DNA from: JAGXQV01 sp964451375
GTDB taxonomy: Bacteria > Pseudomonadota > Gammaproteobacteria > Burkholderiales > Sulfuricellaceae
Assembly: GCA_964451375.1 (NCBI GenBank)
Contig: CAYVIN010000001.1
Location: 62,001 to 126,000 of the forward strand
Reading direction: 5' to 3'
DNA: 64,000 nucleotides
Below the pieces are notes generated by a model. It was not told the origin of the DNA. It saw only the letters and a program-made list of their open reading frames with translations, and did no database searches. This document shows positions 27,009 to 35,933 of this stretch, piece after piece. Position numbers and translations under genes: made by a program. How positions within the stretch are numbered: the stretch's first letter is position 1; every line of letters begins with the position of its first letter.

Positions 27009-27188
27009 ACGACTAAACCGCAGAGGTGTGACGTTGTGACCGTTTTGGATTGCGAACATGCTTCGGAGCAGCCAGACTGGCATAGATGGCTCCCAGGCGA
27101 ACTCTTTTTCAAGAGTCTTCTTCATGCCGTCGGGCACGCAGCCACCACTGGTAGGAAGAGTGTTACCGTTGAATTGGTCGTTGCGCAT
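26919..27188 (-). pseudogene. truncated leader-peptide gene overlapping a CHAT gene
   Basis: An 89-codon frame with a GGGGAGA ribosome-binding site starts MRNDQFNGNTLPTSGGCVPDG. The first 20 residues match the 46-residue repeat peptide at 39456-39596. After about residue 50 the frame runs antisense through the 3' end of the plus-strand CHAT gene, so the tail is probably not native. The parent gene was probably cut when the CHAT 3' end was copied next to it. Confidence 0.5.
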
Positions 27189-27290
27189 TTCAATTCTCCC
27201 CAGTTTTATTTCGACGCCACGCGTTGTCGTGTGGTGAAGAGATTTTGCTTGAGGCGAGTCGGCTCGTCAGCTGAGCATTGTGTGAAAGGA
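27189..27290 (-). promoter_or_regulatory. conserved promoter/operator block, copy 2
   Basis: CCACGCGTTGTCGTGTGG (27217-27234) keeps the outer CCACxC/GTGTGG arms but has a degenerate centre. Upstream, the ATTTTGC box, the GAGGCGAGTC region and GCATTGTGTGAAA match the other copies. It faces the truncated leader gene and the 3' end of the CHAT gene. Confidence 0.45.
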
Positions 27291-27340
27291 TTACAAATAC
27301 CCTTCACGACCCATGATCTTGAAAGCAACTACCTTATCAA

Positions 27341-30259
27341 TCAGCACACCATCCAGTATCGAGTAAAAGCCAACAGATCATCACGTTGCTTAACGATCGC
27401 AGGCAGGGATGTGGCAATCAGGGTCGATAGTTTTTGGACGATCTGGCTATAGTCCCGAGAAGGGACGGCCATCAATGCATGCACTAAGCATTTCCATTGG
27501 ACGTTTGTTTCTTCTCGGAGCTGCGGGGACTCATCCAGAGCCAGATCGAGACGCAGCCTGTCTATGCGAGCCGTATCTCTACCTTGCTGCCTCAATTTGT
27601 GGCCATCTTGCTCCATCGCCTTTGCCATCTCCGGCAATGTTTGGACAAGCGCAAGGCGTAGCACGTCGACCGCCGTCGGTGGCCATACACCTGATTCCAG
27701 GCAGGCAAGCGCTTGACGTGCCGCGCCACGCAGGCTCTCCCCTTCCTTCCAGAGCACATGTATAAGCAAGGTCCGCAAGGTGGTGAGCAGATCGTCCACC
27801 GGCATCAGCGCCCCCATCGTCAGCGTGAGTTGCGAACGTGCCAAAGCCGCCGCCATCATCCCCGCCGGCTCGTTGCGCTGGTCTGTCACTCGGCCCAACA
27901 GACAGGCACTGGCCTCCACATGAAAGTAACGATTCGCATCGGCCGCTAGCCGCTGCTCGTCGAAGTGGAACGGCGGAGGGCCGAAGCCCAGAACCAAGCC
28001 GGCACGGCCCGTCTGTGGATCGAAGTGGCCATGCCCCAAGCACGCCAAGGCAGCATAGTGGCCGGGTGCCGAGGGCTCGCCAACGACGACGGCGTCGTCT
28101 CCCCAGACGGCCTTGAGGATGGCGACCTCAAGCGGAATGCAATAGAGCCGGCGCTGGATGTCCTCTGCGGCTTCATGGGCCAGTACCAGCAGCGGCAGTT
28201 CAGGCGAAGGTCGGGGACGTTCCCGGGACACGGCATCGCCTCGGGTCTTGCGGTACTTCGAATAGGCAAAAGGGCCGGGGTGCAGATACAGGTTGCGGCC
28301 TCGCTCGGTGGCAGTGCCCTGCCAGGGCAGCGCATGCATATTGCCAGTGGTGATCATGTGCAGCGTCTTGTCCCTTCCTAGCGTCGCTTGACAGCGCACT
28401 TCGATGCGTGGCCAGACTTTCTGCTCAAGGAAGTCACGCAGCGCCTTATCCAACGCTGAGGAGCTTGTCTCGACGTGAGGATCGTCATCTGCCTCGGCGC
28501 CAGTCTTTGTGGCGCAATTGCCGGCGTTGCGTACACAACGGCCACGGGCCATCAAGGTTGCGAATCTTTCTTCTACAGCCTCTGCGTGAGCAAAGTCCGG
28601 ACGTTCCATTCCCTCAAGAAACAGCGCTTCGGTTTCGTCGTTTGCGCATGTACGCAGCAGCATGAAGGGCGGTAAGTCCAGGCCGAACTCCTTGGGAACT
28701 ACCCAGGTGGCGAGGGCTTGGCCAGACTTCGGGCGCAAGTCCGCGTCGGTCATAGCGCCGGCCGCGATGGACTCGGGGAGTTTGCCGGCTTTAATCAGTT
28801 GCTTGCCCAGCACGCGCCATTCTTCGCGCAACTGCCATTCTTCGCGCTTGAGTGCTTCGTACTCTGGCGCTTTCTGTTCGTCGGTTTCTGCTGACGCGAA
28901 GCCTCCCCTCATGCCACCGCGACCGCCGCCATCTAGGTTGCCGAAACTCGCCAGGTTCGCCTGGATTTGGTGAAGTCTTTTGTGGAGATCGAGATAGCGT
29001 TCCGTATCGACGTCCCCAGTTGCGCCAAGACGGATTCGTTCAAGTTCAAGTGCCGCAAGGGCTTGTGCAGCGGTATGGCGGCCATGGGCTGCCGCTACCA
29101 CGTCGAGAACCAAGTCATATCGCCCACGTCTAATAAATAGATTTATCCATAGAGACCAGAATCCTTTTATTTTCAAATAGTCATTAGACGCCGTTCCGTC
29201 TGTGAAATACCTATCTAGTAGCCGTCGTGCCAGGCGATAAGCTGTCTCAATATTGCCAGGGCTGCCTTCATAAATATATTTGTGAGTGGCAACGTAAGCT
29301 AGCCTTGTTAGATCGTCTATTTTAATAGTTACGTCAGAATTTAAAGCCAGCTGCATTGCTACGATGAGATCATCAAGACCTTTAGCCAAAATCTGCGAAA
29401 GTTCGGCAATGGCTAGGCCAATTGGAGCCTCAATATACTTAACGGTTCCTACTCCAAATAATTCGATACCCAAATCTTTCAAAGAACTATCAAATGTATC
29501 CGGAGCGTGCACCTCAAATTGCTCAACTCTTTTCATGAAAGCAATTAGGTCGTTAAGATGATTCACGGGAAGGTCCGATATCTTGCATGCCCACCCTTTA
29601 AGCCAAAACCTCGATATGGATACGACTAAGAGCTCAACAAGCAATTTATTTTGATCTTGGAGTAATACAAAATCAGTATATCGCCTAATCCTTATCGGGA
29701 GCCCAATAACGTCGTCCTTCAAAAAACTGGCTTGCGGCAGGAGGTGGTAATATCTCGATTTGGTTGCAAGAAACGCTACAAGGTCAAGTGCATTGTTGCT
29801 GTTCTTAATCAGTAACTCTGTTCTTAAATATTCATTAAATTCCAGCTTTCGTTCCGCGAGACGCTTAGAGGTTATCTCTATCCTTCTAATAAAGTAATCT
29901 CTCGATTTTTGATCCTTGGTTCTTCGTACCGATCGAATCAGTGAACTCAGTATATCCCTGCTTTGTTTCACATATCGCCCAGTTGTAACCACCAAATCAG
30001 GTGCATGGTGGAATATCTTTTGGCTCTCTGCTATTTCGATCATTTTTAAGTCAGACACTCGTGCTTCGGGCTTGTTGCACAGAGGCTTAAGAATAGAACA
30101 TAGAAACAAGTTGGCTATCGAAAATAACTCTTTGATTTTTAAGAAAATATTGCAGTTTGCATCATCTATTATATAGAGAGCTTCGTGATAGTCCCTTTCC
30201 TCAATAAATTTCTTGGCCGATTCCAGTTCGGCATCTATTGGACACTGCTCTAATTTCAT
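27341..30259 (-). CDS. CHAT caspase-like protease, paralogue 2 (972 aa)
   Basis: With the ATG at 30259 (two bases after the stop of a 41-codon gene) the protein has 972 residues; a GTG 13 codons upstream is an alternative start without a ribosome-binding site. The N-terminal 370 residues are helical but do not show the TPR pattern of the other three. The shared linker (LVLDVVAAAHGRHTAAQALA) and the CHAT domain follow, with dyad His743 (CLGHGHFD) and Cys786 (VEASACLLG) and the common tail FTRYWMVC. Base composition changes sharply near 29.1 kb: A+T-rich upstream part, G+C-rich CHAT part. This indicates a swapped N-terminal sensor. It is the last gene of the long operon and converges on paralogue 1. 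Confidence 0.8.
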   Translation of the reverse strand: MKLEQCPIDAELESAKKFIEERDYHEALYIIDDANCNIFLKIKELFSIANLFLCSILKPLCNKPEARVSDLKMIEIAESQKIFHHAPDLVVTTGRYVKQSRDILSSLIRSVRRTKDQKSRDYFIRRIEITSKRLAERKLEFNEYLRTELLIKNSNNALDLVAFLATKSRYYHLLPQASFLKDDVIGLPIRIRRYTDFVLLQDQNKLLVELLVVSISRFWLKGWACKISDLPVNHLNDLIAFMKRVEQFEVHAPDTFDSSLKDLGIELFGVGTVKYIEAPIGLAIAELSQILAKGLDDLIVAMQLALNSDVTIKIDDLTRLAYVATHKYIYEGSPGNIETAYRLARRLLDRYFTDGTASNDYLKIKGFWSLWINLFIRRGRYDLVLDVVAAAHGRHTAAQALAALELERIRLGATGDVDTERYLDLHKRLHQIQANLASFGNLDGGGRGGMRGGFASAETDEQKAPEYEALKREEWQLREEWRVLGKQLIKAGKLPESIAAGAMTDADLRPKSGQALATWVVPKEFGLDLPPFMLLRTCANDETEALFLEGMERPDFAHAEAVEERFATLMARGRCVRNAGNCATKTGAEADDDPHVETSSSALDKALRDFLEQKVWPRIEVRCQATLGRDKTLHMITTGNMHALPWQGTATERGRNLYLHPGPFAYSKYRKTRGDAVSRERPRPSPELPLLVLAHEAAEDIQRRLYCIPLEVAILKAVWGDDAVVVGEPSAPGHYAALACLGHGHFDPQTGRAGLVLGFGPPPFHFDEQRLAADANRYFHVEASACLLGRVTDQRNEPAGMMAAALARSQLTLTMGALMPVDDLLTTLRTLLIHVLWKEGESLRGAARQALACLESGVWPPTAVDVLRLALVQTLPEMAKAMEQDGHKLRQQGRDTARIDRLRLDLALDESPQLREETNVQWKCLVHALMAVPSRDYSQIVQKLSTLIATSLPAIVKQRDDLLAFTRYWMVC

Positions 30260-30261
30260 GG

Positions 30262-30387
30262 CTAACGACGCTGTAGAAAAAAACGAATCTGAACGCACTG
30301 GTTCAGTCCGGCTCGGTTTTTTTCGACGCAGCCGATGGCTGAATTCTCAATTTTTTTATGGGCGGGCAACCGCTCTGGCTTATTCAT
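30262..30387 (-). CDS. small basic protein coupled to CHAT paralogue 2 (41 aa)
   Basis: A 41-codon gene with a clear GAGGTG ribosome-binding site (MNKPERLPAHKKIENSAIGC). Its TAG stop is separated from the CHAT ATG by two bases, so the CHAT protein is probably translated by coupling to it. It has two Cys and several basic residues and matches no family I know. It may be a functional peptide, or serve only as a translational leader. Confidence 0.5.
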   Translation of the reverse strand: MNKPERLPAHKKIENSAIGCVEKNRAGLNQCVQIRFFLQRR

Positions 30388-30476
30388 ATTCACCTCATTC
30401 GATTCTTGGTATCCTCTGTGTGGCAATGCCCGGAGATCAACCAAGCTCCATCTCAAGAAATTCGCAACTCGACGAT

Positions 30477-32528
30477 TTAAGTCATCATCACAAAAAGCTG
30501 AAGTACCCCTTCATCAGCGTCGATGCAAGTTGTAATCTTGGTAGGCGTCTGTAAGAAGAGCGGGGGATCGCAGTCCCTGAACATATCTAGACAGTACTCG
30601 TCGAGTTCCAGATAGATCTTGGTCATATCGAGCCCTGGTGCGCAAACTTGGCGATGGGGTATGTAATAACGTTCCCAATCACTCTCGGTTACCCAATAGA
30701 CGAATGATTGAACACCAAAGTTAGCCTGGTTCCACGTCTCTCTAAGAACGTCAATCTCTAGAGTGTCGCCACCGCGAAGGTCGTACTCGTCGTAGTCATC
30801 GTCATCTTCTTCCGCTAGCACAGTGAGGGACTCTTGCAGGATGCGCACTCCCTCGCCATGATGTCGAATAATCCAGCTTGGGCTACCGGCGGAGGCTTTG
30901 CCCATTTCGGTCGCGCCAGAAGTATAGGCAGGCTTGGGATCAAGAGTGCCCGCGTATCGGACATTTCTGGCCCGTGTTAAAACCTGTTGTGCCATGCAAT
31001 GGGACTTATGCTCCATGTAGATCAGCTCTGCTGCAGGAGAGATAAAATCACCTTTAGCGACCCGTTTACGGTCGCGTGCAGCTGCGGCCTCGGACGAGTG
31101 TGGGGTAGTATTCTCAATCGCTTCTCTCCCGGATTCGATGGGTGGTTTCATATTGCCTTCGTAAATTACACGCTCCAATATTAGAATCAGCAGAAGCGTA
31201 ACGGGGAAATTGCTGCCTAACTGGCCGTCGAGCTGCCTTTTGCGAGTATCACAGTAGTTATAGACCTCCGATTTGTCAGCTGTCGCGTTGCTTCTGGGCT
31301 GAGTAGCGTTTTCCTTAAGCCAACGGAGATCGTTTTGGCGCTCACGGAAAAAAAGCTTGTCTATGGACCGGAAGAAGCCCAGGTCAATATCTAATCTTTT
31401 CCCACCCAGGCCGAAACCTTTAAGGAATTTCTTTTCATACTCACATGCCGGGATACTTAGGCCATTGAGCCATTTCCTAAATTCGCCGCGTTTTCGAGTA
31501 TATGCTTGACAATATTCCTTCGCTATTTCTGTGTCCGCCTCTATCACCATGAACAGCTTCTCGATGGATTCAGGCAAATTTGATTCAGCGAGCACTTGTG
31601 AATCAACAGTGCGCCAATAAGCAGCCAGTAGCCTCATGTAGCTTTCAGCAAGTTCTTCGTTTACGAAGCGTGTGGCATTACGGCTCAGTTCGACGTTAGA
31701 CCCAATAACGGCGTAACCATAGTCTATGTAAGCGTATTCCTCCGGTGCAAAAGATACCTCCTGTCCCGCATCGAGCCGCACGCGCAAGGTCTTTCCATGG
31801 AGATCGCTCGATATTTGTGTCACCGTACCGCGTTGCCCGCTCTTGACGCCCAACGCACCGCTACTTCGCTTAAACACAATGCGGTCACCTTCCGCGAACT
31901 CTTTGTCGATCTCCTTCTTGCCGTATATCGTCTTTACATATATCGGGTTGTGGAGAATATTTTGACTACCGAAGACTTCGCGGGCGAGGCGATTGAGGTG
32001 GGCCACATCTTCCGGTTTTTTCGCAAGCATCAGCGACTGTTCCGGTTGGCTTGGGTTCCAAACTGAGAACCACTCTTCAACTACTTGCGCATAAGAGCTC
32101 TCTGCTGATAGCCATATCTCGTGAATTTCTATGTCAGACTGGGCCTTAGCTAGCCATTTTCGCTTTCCCGAGAGCGCCAATAGAAAGGCCAGATATCCAT
32201 CAAGATATGGGACTGATGTTTGGTCTCCAGCGGCACATACATCCCCCCCCTTGTTCAGCTCGGCCAATTCAAGCAGAAAAACCATCTTCCACAGTCGCAT
32301 GTCGCCGTCACTGGCAGCTTTTATGGCATTCGTTGCAGTCAGTTGCCCCAGGGAATATGGGTAAAAATGGTTCTTGGCATCAGACATGATGGATGCAGGA
32401 AAATGTCCGAGCCAAGGTTTGGCCCATTCCGCAGAAATGCTTTCACGTTCGAAGTAGTAGTCGCCGTACTGGCTACTTCGACCGGAGTTTTTACTAATAA
32501 TTGCTGCGATCTGGTCGATAAAGTACAT
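30477..32528 (-). CDS. large protein with helicase-derived SH3-like module, 683 aa
   Basis: A 683-residue protein with an AGAGGCAAAAC ribosome-binding site. I recognise no whole-length family. Residues about 210-280 (EGDRIVFKRSSGALGVKSGQ, GTVTQI, VRLDAGQEVSF, then YIDYGYAVIG) match the SH3-like insertion of RecD/TraA-type helicases. There this stretch is followed by a THKxQG motif, which is absent here, and no Walker motifs occur. So it is a detached nucleic-acid-binding module. An acidic run (EEDDDDYDEYD) lies near residue 600. The C-terminal 30 residues recur as a remnant at 23266-23358, so the gene had a second copy. It lies between two CHAT genes in the operon. Confidence 0.6.
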   Translation of the reverse strand: MYFIDQIAAIISKNSGRSSQYGDYYFERESISAEWAKPWLGHFPASIMSDAKNHFYPYSLGQLTATNAIKAASDGDMRLWKMVFLLELAELNKGGDVCAAGDQTSVPYLDGYLAFLLALSGKRKWLAKAQSDIEIHEIWLSAESSYAQVVEEWFSVWNPSQPEQSLMLAKKPEDVAHLNRLAREVFGSQNILHNPIYVKTIYGKKEIDKEFAEGDRIVFKRSSGALGVKSGQRGTVTQISSDLHGKTLRVRLDAGQEVSFAPEEYAYIDYGYAVIGSNVELSRNATRFVNEELAESYMRLLAAYWRTVDSQVLAESNLPESIEKLFMVIEADTEIAKEYCQAYTRKRGEFRKWLNGLSIPACEYEKKFLKGFGLGGKRLDIDLGFFRSIDKLFFRERQNDLRWLKENATQPRSNATADKSEVYNYCDTRKRQLDGQLGSNFPVTLLLILILERVIYEGNMKPPIESGREAIENTTPHSSEAAAARDRKRVAKGDFISPAAELIYMEHKSHCMAQQVLTRARNVRYAGTLDPKPAYTSGATEMGKASAGSPSWIIRHHGEGVRILQESLTVLAEEDDDDYDEYDLRGGDTLEIDVLRETWNQANFGVQSFVYWVTESDWERYYIPHRQVCAPGLDMTKIYLELDEYCLDMFRDCDPPLFLQTPTKITTCIDADEGVLQLFVMMT

Positions 32529-32553
32529 GTTTTGCCTCTGTAGCGTAAGGTAA

Positions 32554-35500
32554 TTAGCATATCATCCAGTATCGAGTAAAAGCCAACAGATCATCACGTT
32601 GCTTAACGATCGCAGGCAGGGATGTGGCAATCAGGGTCGATAGTTGTTGAACAATCGGACTGTGGTCGAGAGGAGGATCGGCCATTACTGCATGTACCAA
32701 GCGTTTCCATTGAGTGTCGGCAACTAGCCTCTGGGGCGATCCATCCAGCGTTAGATCGAGTCGTAGCCTATCTATACGGGCCGTATCTTTACCTTGCATC
32801 CTCAGTTTGTGGCCATCTTGCTCCATCGCCTTCGCCATGTCAGGCAGCGTACGGATCATAGCGTGTCTTAGTGTCTCGATTGCCTCCAGCGGCCAATCAC
32901 CGGATTCCAAGCAGGCTAATGCGCCGTGAGCAGACTCGCGCAAGGTTGCGCCAGATCCCCAGAGTGCGTGGCAAAGCAAGGTGCGCAACGCGGCGAGGAG
33001 GTCGTCCACCGGCAACAAGGCCCCCATAGCCATACTTACCGCCGGCTTGGTCAGCGCAGTGGCAATTAGCCCGCAGGGTTCGTTGCCGATATCTAGCAAG
33101 TGACCGAGAACACAGGCGCTCGCTTCCATATGAGGATAATCGTTGCCGTCCAGCGTCATCGCAGCTTGGTTAAACATACGGCGTCCGCCCGCAGTATCTG
33201 GCCCCAGATCGAGACCAGCCTGACCACTCTTGGCATCGAAGCCACCATGGCCGAGGCAGATCAAACCCGCGTAGGCGCCCGTATCGACGGGTACGTCAGC
33301 CACCACCCGGACCGCGTCGTCACCCCATATCGTTTGCAGGAAGGCGATCTCTAACGGAATGCAATAGAGCCGTCGCTCCGGCTCGTCCGCAGCTTCGTGG
33401 ACGAGAACCAGAAGCTTCCTTTGCACCGACGGGCAGGGCGACTCCTGAACATTGGCGTCTTGGTGTTTCACATAAGCGAACACGCCGGGGTGAATGTGCA
33501 GCGCTGGCCCCTTGTTCGGGGCGCTGCCCTGCCAGGGTAAGGAATGCAACCTGCCGGACGTGATCATGTGTAGAGTCTTAACTTTTAGGATCGCGCAGCG
33601 CTTCAATAGTGGTTTCCACACGGTTTGCGTGAGAAAAGTCCGTAGCTGTTCGTCCGATACATGCACCGAAGGCACATCCATTTCCTTGCACACATAGGCA
33701 GATGCTGCAAACGTTGCGTTTCCCGCATCACGCGCGCAGCGTCCAGATAACATCGCGCACGCTAGTTGCTGCTCCATCTTGTAAGCCTGCACAAGATCTA
33801 GCCCGCCTTGTTTGTCGAAGAGCATTTTGATGCCACCTTGGGTTGCTAGCAGCATGTAAGGTCTACCGCACCGACCTAATTCCTCGGGTACCACCCACAG
33901 AGCGAGAGCTTCATCTGACCCAGGTTTCAGTCGGTCACCTGACATTCGTTCCCAGGCGATCACATCAGGCAATTTCCTGTCGGCGATCAATCGATCTCTT
34001 CGATGCCGAAGTCTTTCACCGAGGGATCGGCGTTCATCGCGCAATATCTGGTCGCGGCTATCGTAGCGGATATCTGTCCCGCCAAGGGTACGGCCTCCAT
34101 GCAGTCCAGAGAATCCACTATCTGCGGCAGACATGCGAATAAGTTCGAGTTCGACCTTGTGGAGTGCCTCGCTCAGTTTCACATACTCGGCTTGGTCCGG
34201 ATCGATCTGCACCTTCCGCAAGAATAACGCCGTCATGGCTTGGGCGGCGGTGCGTCGGCAATGAGCGCGAGCGACTGCGTCGAGCACCAGCTCGTAAAGC
34301 TTCAAGCGTCGGAATATCGTAATCCAATCGCCCCAGAATTTCGGGAGAGCCGCCTCCTGAATGCTACCAGTGTCTGTCATGAAGTACTGGTAACTGGCCA
34401 GGTAGCTATCCAGAATTCTGAGCATATCCATGTAGTCCGTTCCCGCCATTGCGCCGAGCTCTTGCGGATATTCCGTCGACGCATAAATATGCCACGCAAT
34501 CGCACTCTTTGCAGCCATTTGTTGCGGAAGGTGAATCAGTCTATGCTTGATAGAAAATGCAATAGATGTACGTAAGAGGATCAAGGCACCAAACCAGCTC
34601 CCACTAGCCACCATCAATAGTGCTCGATCTTCTTGGGCGCGGATCACGTCGTCGCACAAGTACATCTGACCATCTGCAATTAGGCGCTCATAGTTGGCAA
34701 TAGCTTCTACATACTCCTCGTCAGCAGTATTAAGATGTCCTAAAGTGAAAAGCGTTTTCGCTCGGTCTGCTTGTGCGCGAGCAAGTGCCGCCTCCCAGTG
34801 CTTTTCTCCCTCAGCAATAAGCGCACGATAACCAACGATTATTTCATCGCATGCCTGACAGGATGCCTCCATCCGGTCGAGGGAACGTAGCGATTGAGTT
34901 CGTGCGTGTTGCGCAAGAAGAAGATTGGCTCGTAATCGCCTATACCCGTCCTCAATGAGCCGCTTGTAGCAATCTACGGCGAAATCAAAAGCCTCAAGTG
35001 ATCGCTCATGCTGACCTACAGAGTTTAGTACTGTGGCTCTACCCGTGAGCGCCCAAACAATCTCACTTTCCCATAGACCCCGCTCATCCTCGGCGAGATC
35101 AAAGTAACACTCGAGTGCCTCTTCAAAGCCCTTGCGAGCCAAGTCATGTTTCTGGAGATATGCCAGTAGCTCAGCTCTTATCGACAGTGTCTGCGCGAGG
35201 TTACCGAGCCATTTTCGCTCACCGGAACTGACTAAACTCGCAAAGCCACGAATGGCGAGATCGAAAACCGTTACTGAAGCTTCGACATCGCCACGGAAAT
35301 GCAGCATTCGCGCCTGACCACTCAGCGCCCAATAACGGTCACCAAGCCACTCAGTTTCGCCTTTGGAGCAAAGCTTGAAAAGACCTCCAATGGCTTCGTC
35401 ATAACCATCGCGAGCAGCTTCAGTCTGGTTAAGGACAACTAACGTATTTGCTCGCGCTGTTATGACCCGAAATAGATGACCGAAGTACTGACTTTGTCCT

Positions 35501-35619
35501 TCGTGTATAAGGTTTCTGTACCCGGAAACCGCCTCCGTGAAAGCTACTTGGGCTTCAGAAACGTGACCATCCACTAGCAATCGCCAGCCTTCCGCATCCA
35601 GCTCTTTGGGATCCGCCAT
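32554..35619 (-). CDS. TPR-CHAT caspase-like protease, paralogue 3 (1021 aa)
   Basis: A 1021-residue protein with a GAGGAAGAT ribosome-binding site. It has about eight TPR-like units of 40 to 45 residues in the N-terminal 350 residues (AQVAFTEAVSGYRNLI, AARDGYDEAIGGLFKL, ASVTVFDLAIRGFASL and others). The linker VLDAVARAHCRRTAAQAMTA leads to the CHAT domain, with dyad His791 (CLGHGGFDA) and Cys836 (MEASACVLG), and tail FTRYWMIC. The preceding 88-residue gene ends 22 bases upstream. Its last 73 residues differ from paralogue 1 at one position, against much lower identity elsewhere. As a caspase-like protease it would cleave a protein partner when its TPR part is engaged; the trigger is unknown. 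Confidence 0.85.
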   Translation of the reverse strand: MADPKELDAEGWRLLVDGHVSEAQVAFTEAVSGYRNLIHEGQSQYFGHLFRVITARANTLVVLNQTEAARDGYDEAIGGLFKLCSKGETEWLGDRYWALSGQARMLHFRGDVEASVTVFDLAIRGFASLVSSGERKWLGNLAQTLSIRAELLAYLQKHDLARKGFEEALECYFDLAEDERGLWESEIVWALTGRATVLNSVGQHERSLEAFDFAVDCYKRLIEDGYRRLRANLLLAQHARTQSLRSLDRMEASCQACDEIIVGYRALIAEGEKHWEAALARAQADRAKTLFTLGHLNTADEEYVEAIANYERLIADGQMYLCDDVIRAQEDRALLMVASGSWFGALILLRTSIAFSIKHRLIHLPQQMAAKSAIAWHIYASTEYPQELGAMAGTDYMDMLRILDSYLASYQYFMTDTGSIQEAALPKFWGDWITIFRRLKLYELVLDAVARAHCRRTAAQAMTALFLRKVQIDPDQAEYVKLSEALHKVELELIRMSAADSGFSGLHGGRTLGGTDIRYDSRDQILRDERRSLGERLRHRRDRLIADRKLPDVIAWERMSGDRLKPGSDEALALWVVPEELGRCGRPYMLLATQGGIKMLFDKQGGLDLVQAYKMEQQLACAMLSGRCARDAGNATFAASAYVCKEMDVPSVHVSDEQLRTFLTQTVWKPLLKRCAILKVKTLHMITSGRLHSLPWQGSAPNKGPALHIHPGVFAYVKHQDANVQESPCPSVQRKLLVLVHEAADEPERRLYCIPLEIAFLQTIWGDDAVRVVADVPVDTGAYAGLICLGHGGFDAKSGQAGLDLGPDTAGGRRMFNQAAMTLDGNDYPHMEASACVLGHLLDIGNEPCGLIATALTKPAVSMAMGALLPVDDLLAALRTLLCHALWGSGATLRESAHGALACLESGDWPLEAIETLRHAMIRTLPDMAKAMEQDGHKLRMQGKDTARIDRLRLDLTLDGSPQRLVADTQWKRLVHAVMADPPLDHSPIVQQLSTLIATSLPAIVKQRDDLLAFTRYWMIC

Positions 35620-35641
35620 ATCTTCCTCTATATCGCAATAC

Positions 35642-35908
35642 TTATCGGCGACTTCCCTTTACCGACGAAGCGCTGCCCCGGAAACGGTTCTCGTCATCCC
35701 GCAGGATCGCAGATTCAGGAGGAATGCGTCGGGTCGTAGCGACCCATTCGTCCCGAATATTCTCGACGATATCACCCAATACCACCAGCCCCGATTGCAT
35801 GTCTCGCCTGTTGGTCATAAGGCGGCCAGGCAGAGAAGACATATCCGGTTCGCGCCGACCCCCGAATCGAACCGGGATCAAGTATGCAAGCGCCTTTATG
35901 ATTCCCAT
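35642..35908 (-). CDS. hypothetical protein, 88 aa, of the E1/JAB operon
   Basis: Start at 35908 is set by a GGAGG ribosome-binding site. The protein begins with a short hydrophobic patch (MGIIKALAYLIPVRFGG) and continues with a charged, Arg-rich region (TNRRDMQSGLVVLGDIVENI), ending SSVKGSRR. No ubiquitin-like fold or terminal Gly-Gly is evident. It lies between the Clp-type ATPase (25 bases upstream) and CHAT paralogue 3. It could be an adaptor or a substrate of the modification enzymes; I recognise no family. Confidence 0.6.
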   Translation of the reverse strand: MGIIKALAYLIPVRFGGRREPDMSSLPGRLMTNRRDMQSGLVVLGDIVENIRDEWVATTRRIPPESAILRDDENRFRGSASSVKGSRR

Positions 35909-35933
35909 AATGTTTCCTCCATTTCTGTCGGCG

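Noticed and set aside
35642..35908. 88-aa protein as the ubiquitin-like modifier
   Set aside because: No beta-grasp pattern and no C-terminal Gly-Gly; the end is SSVKGSRR. A trimmed precursor cannot be excluded but nothing supports it.
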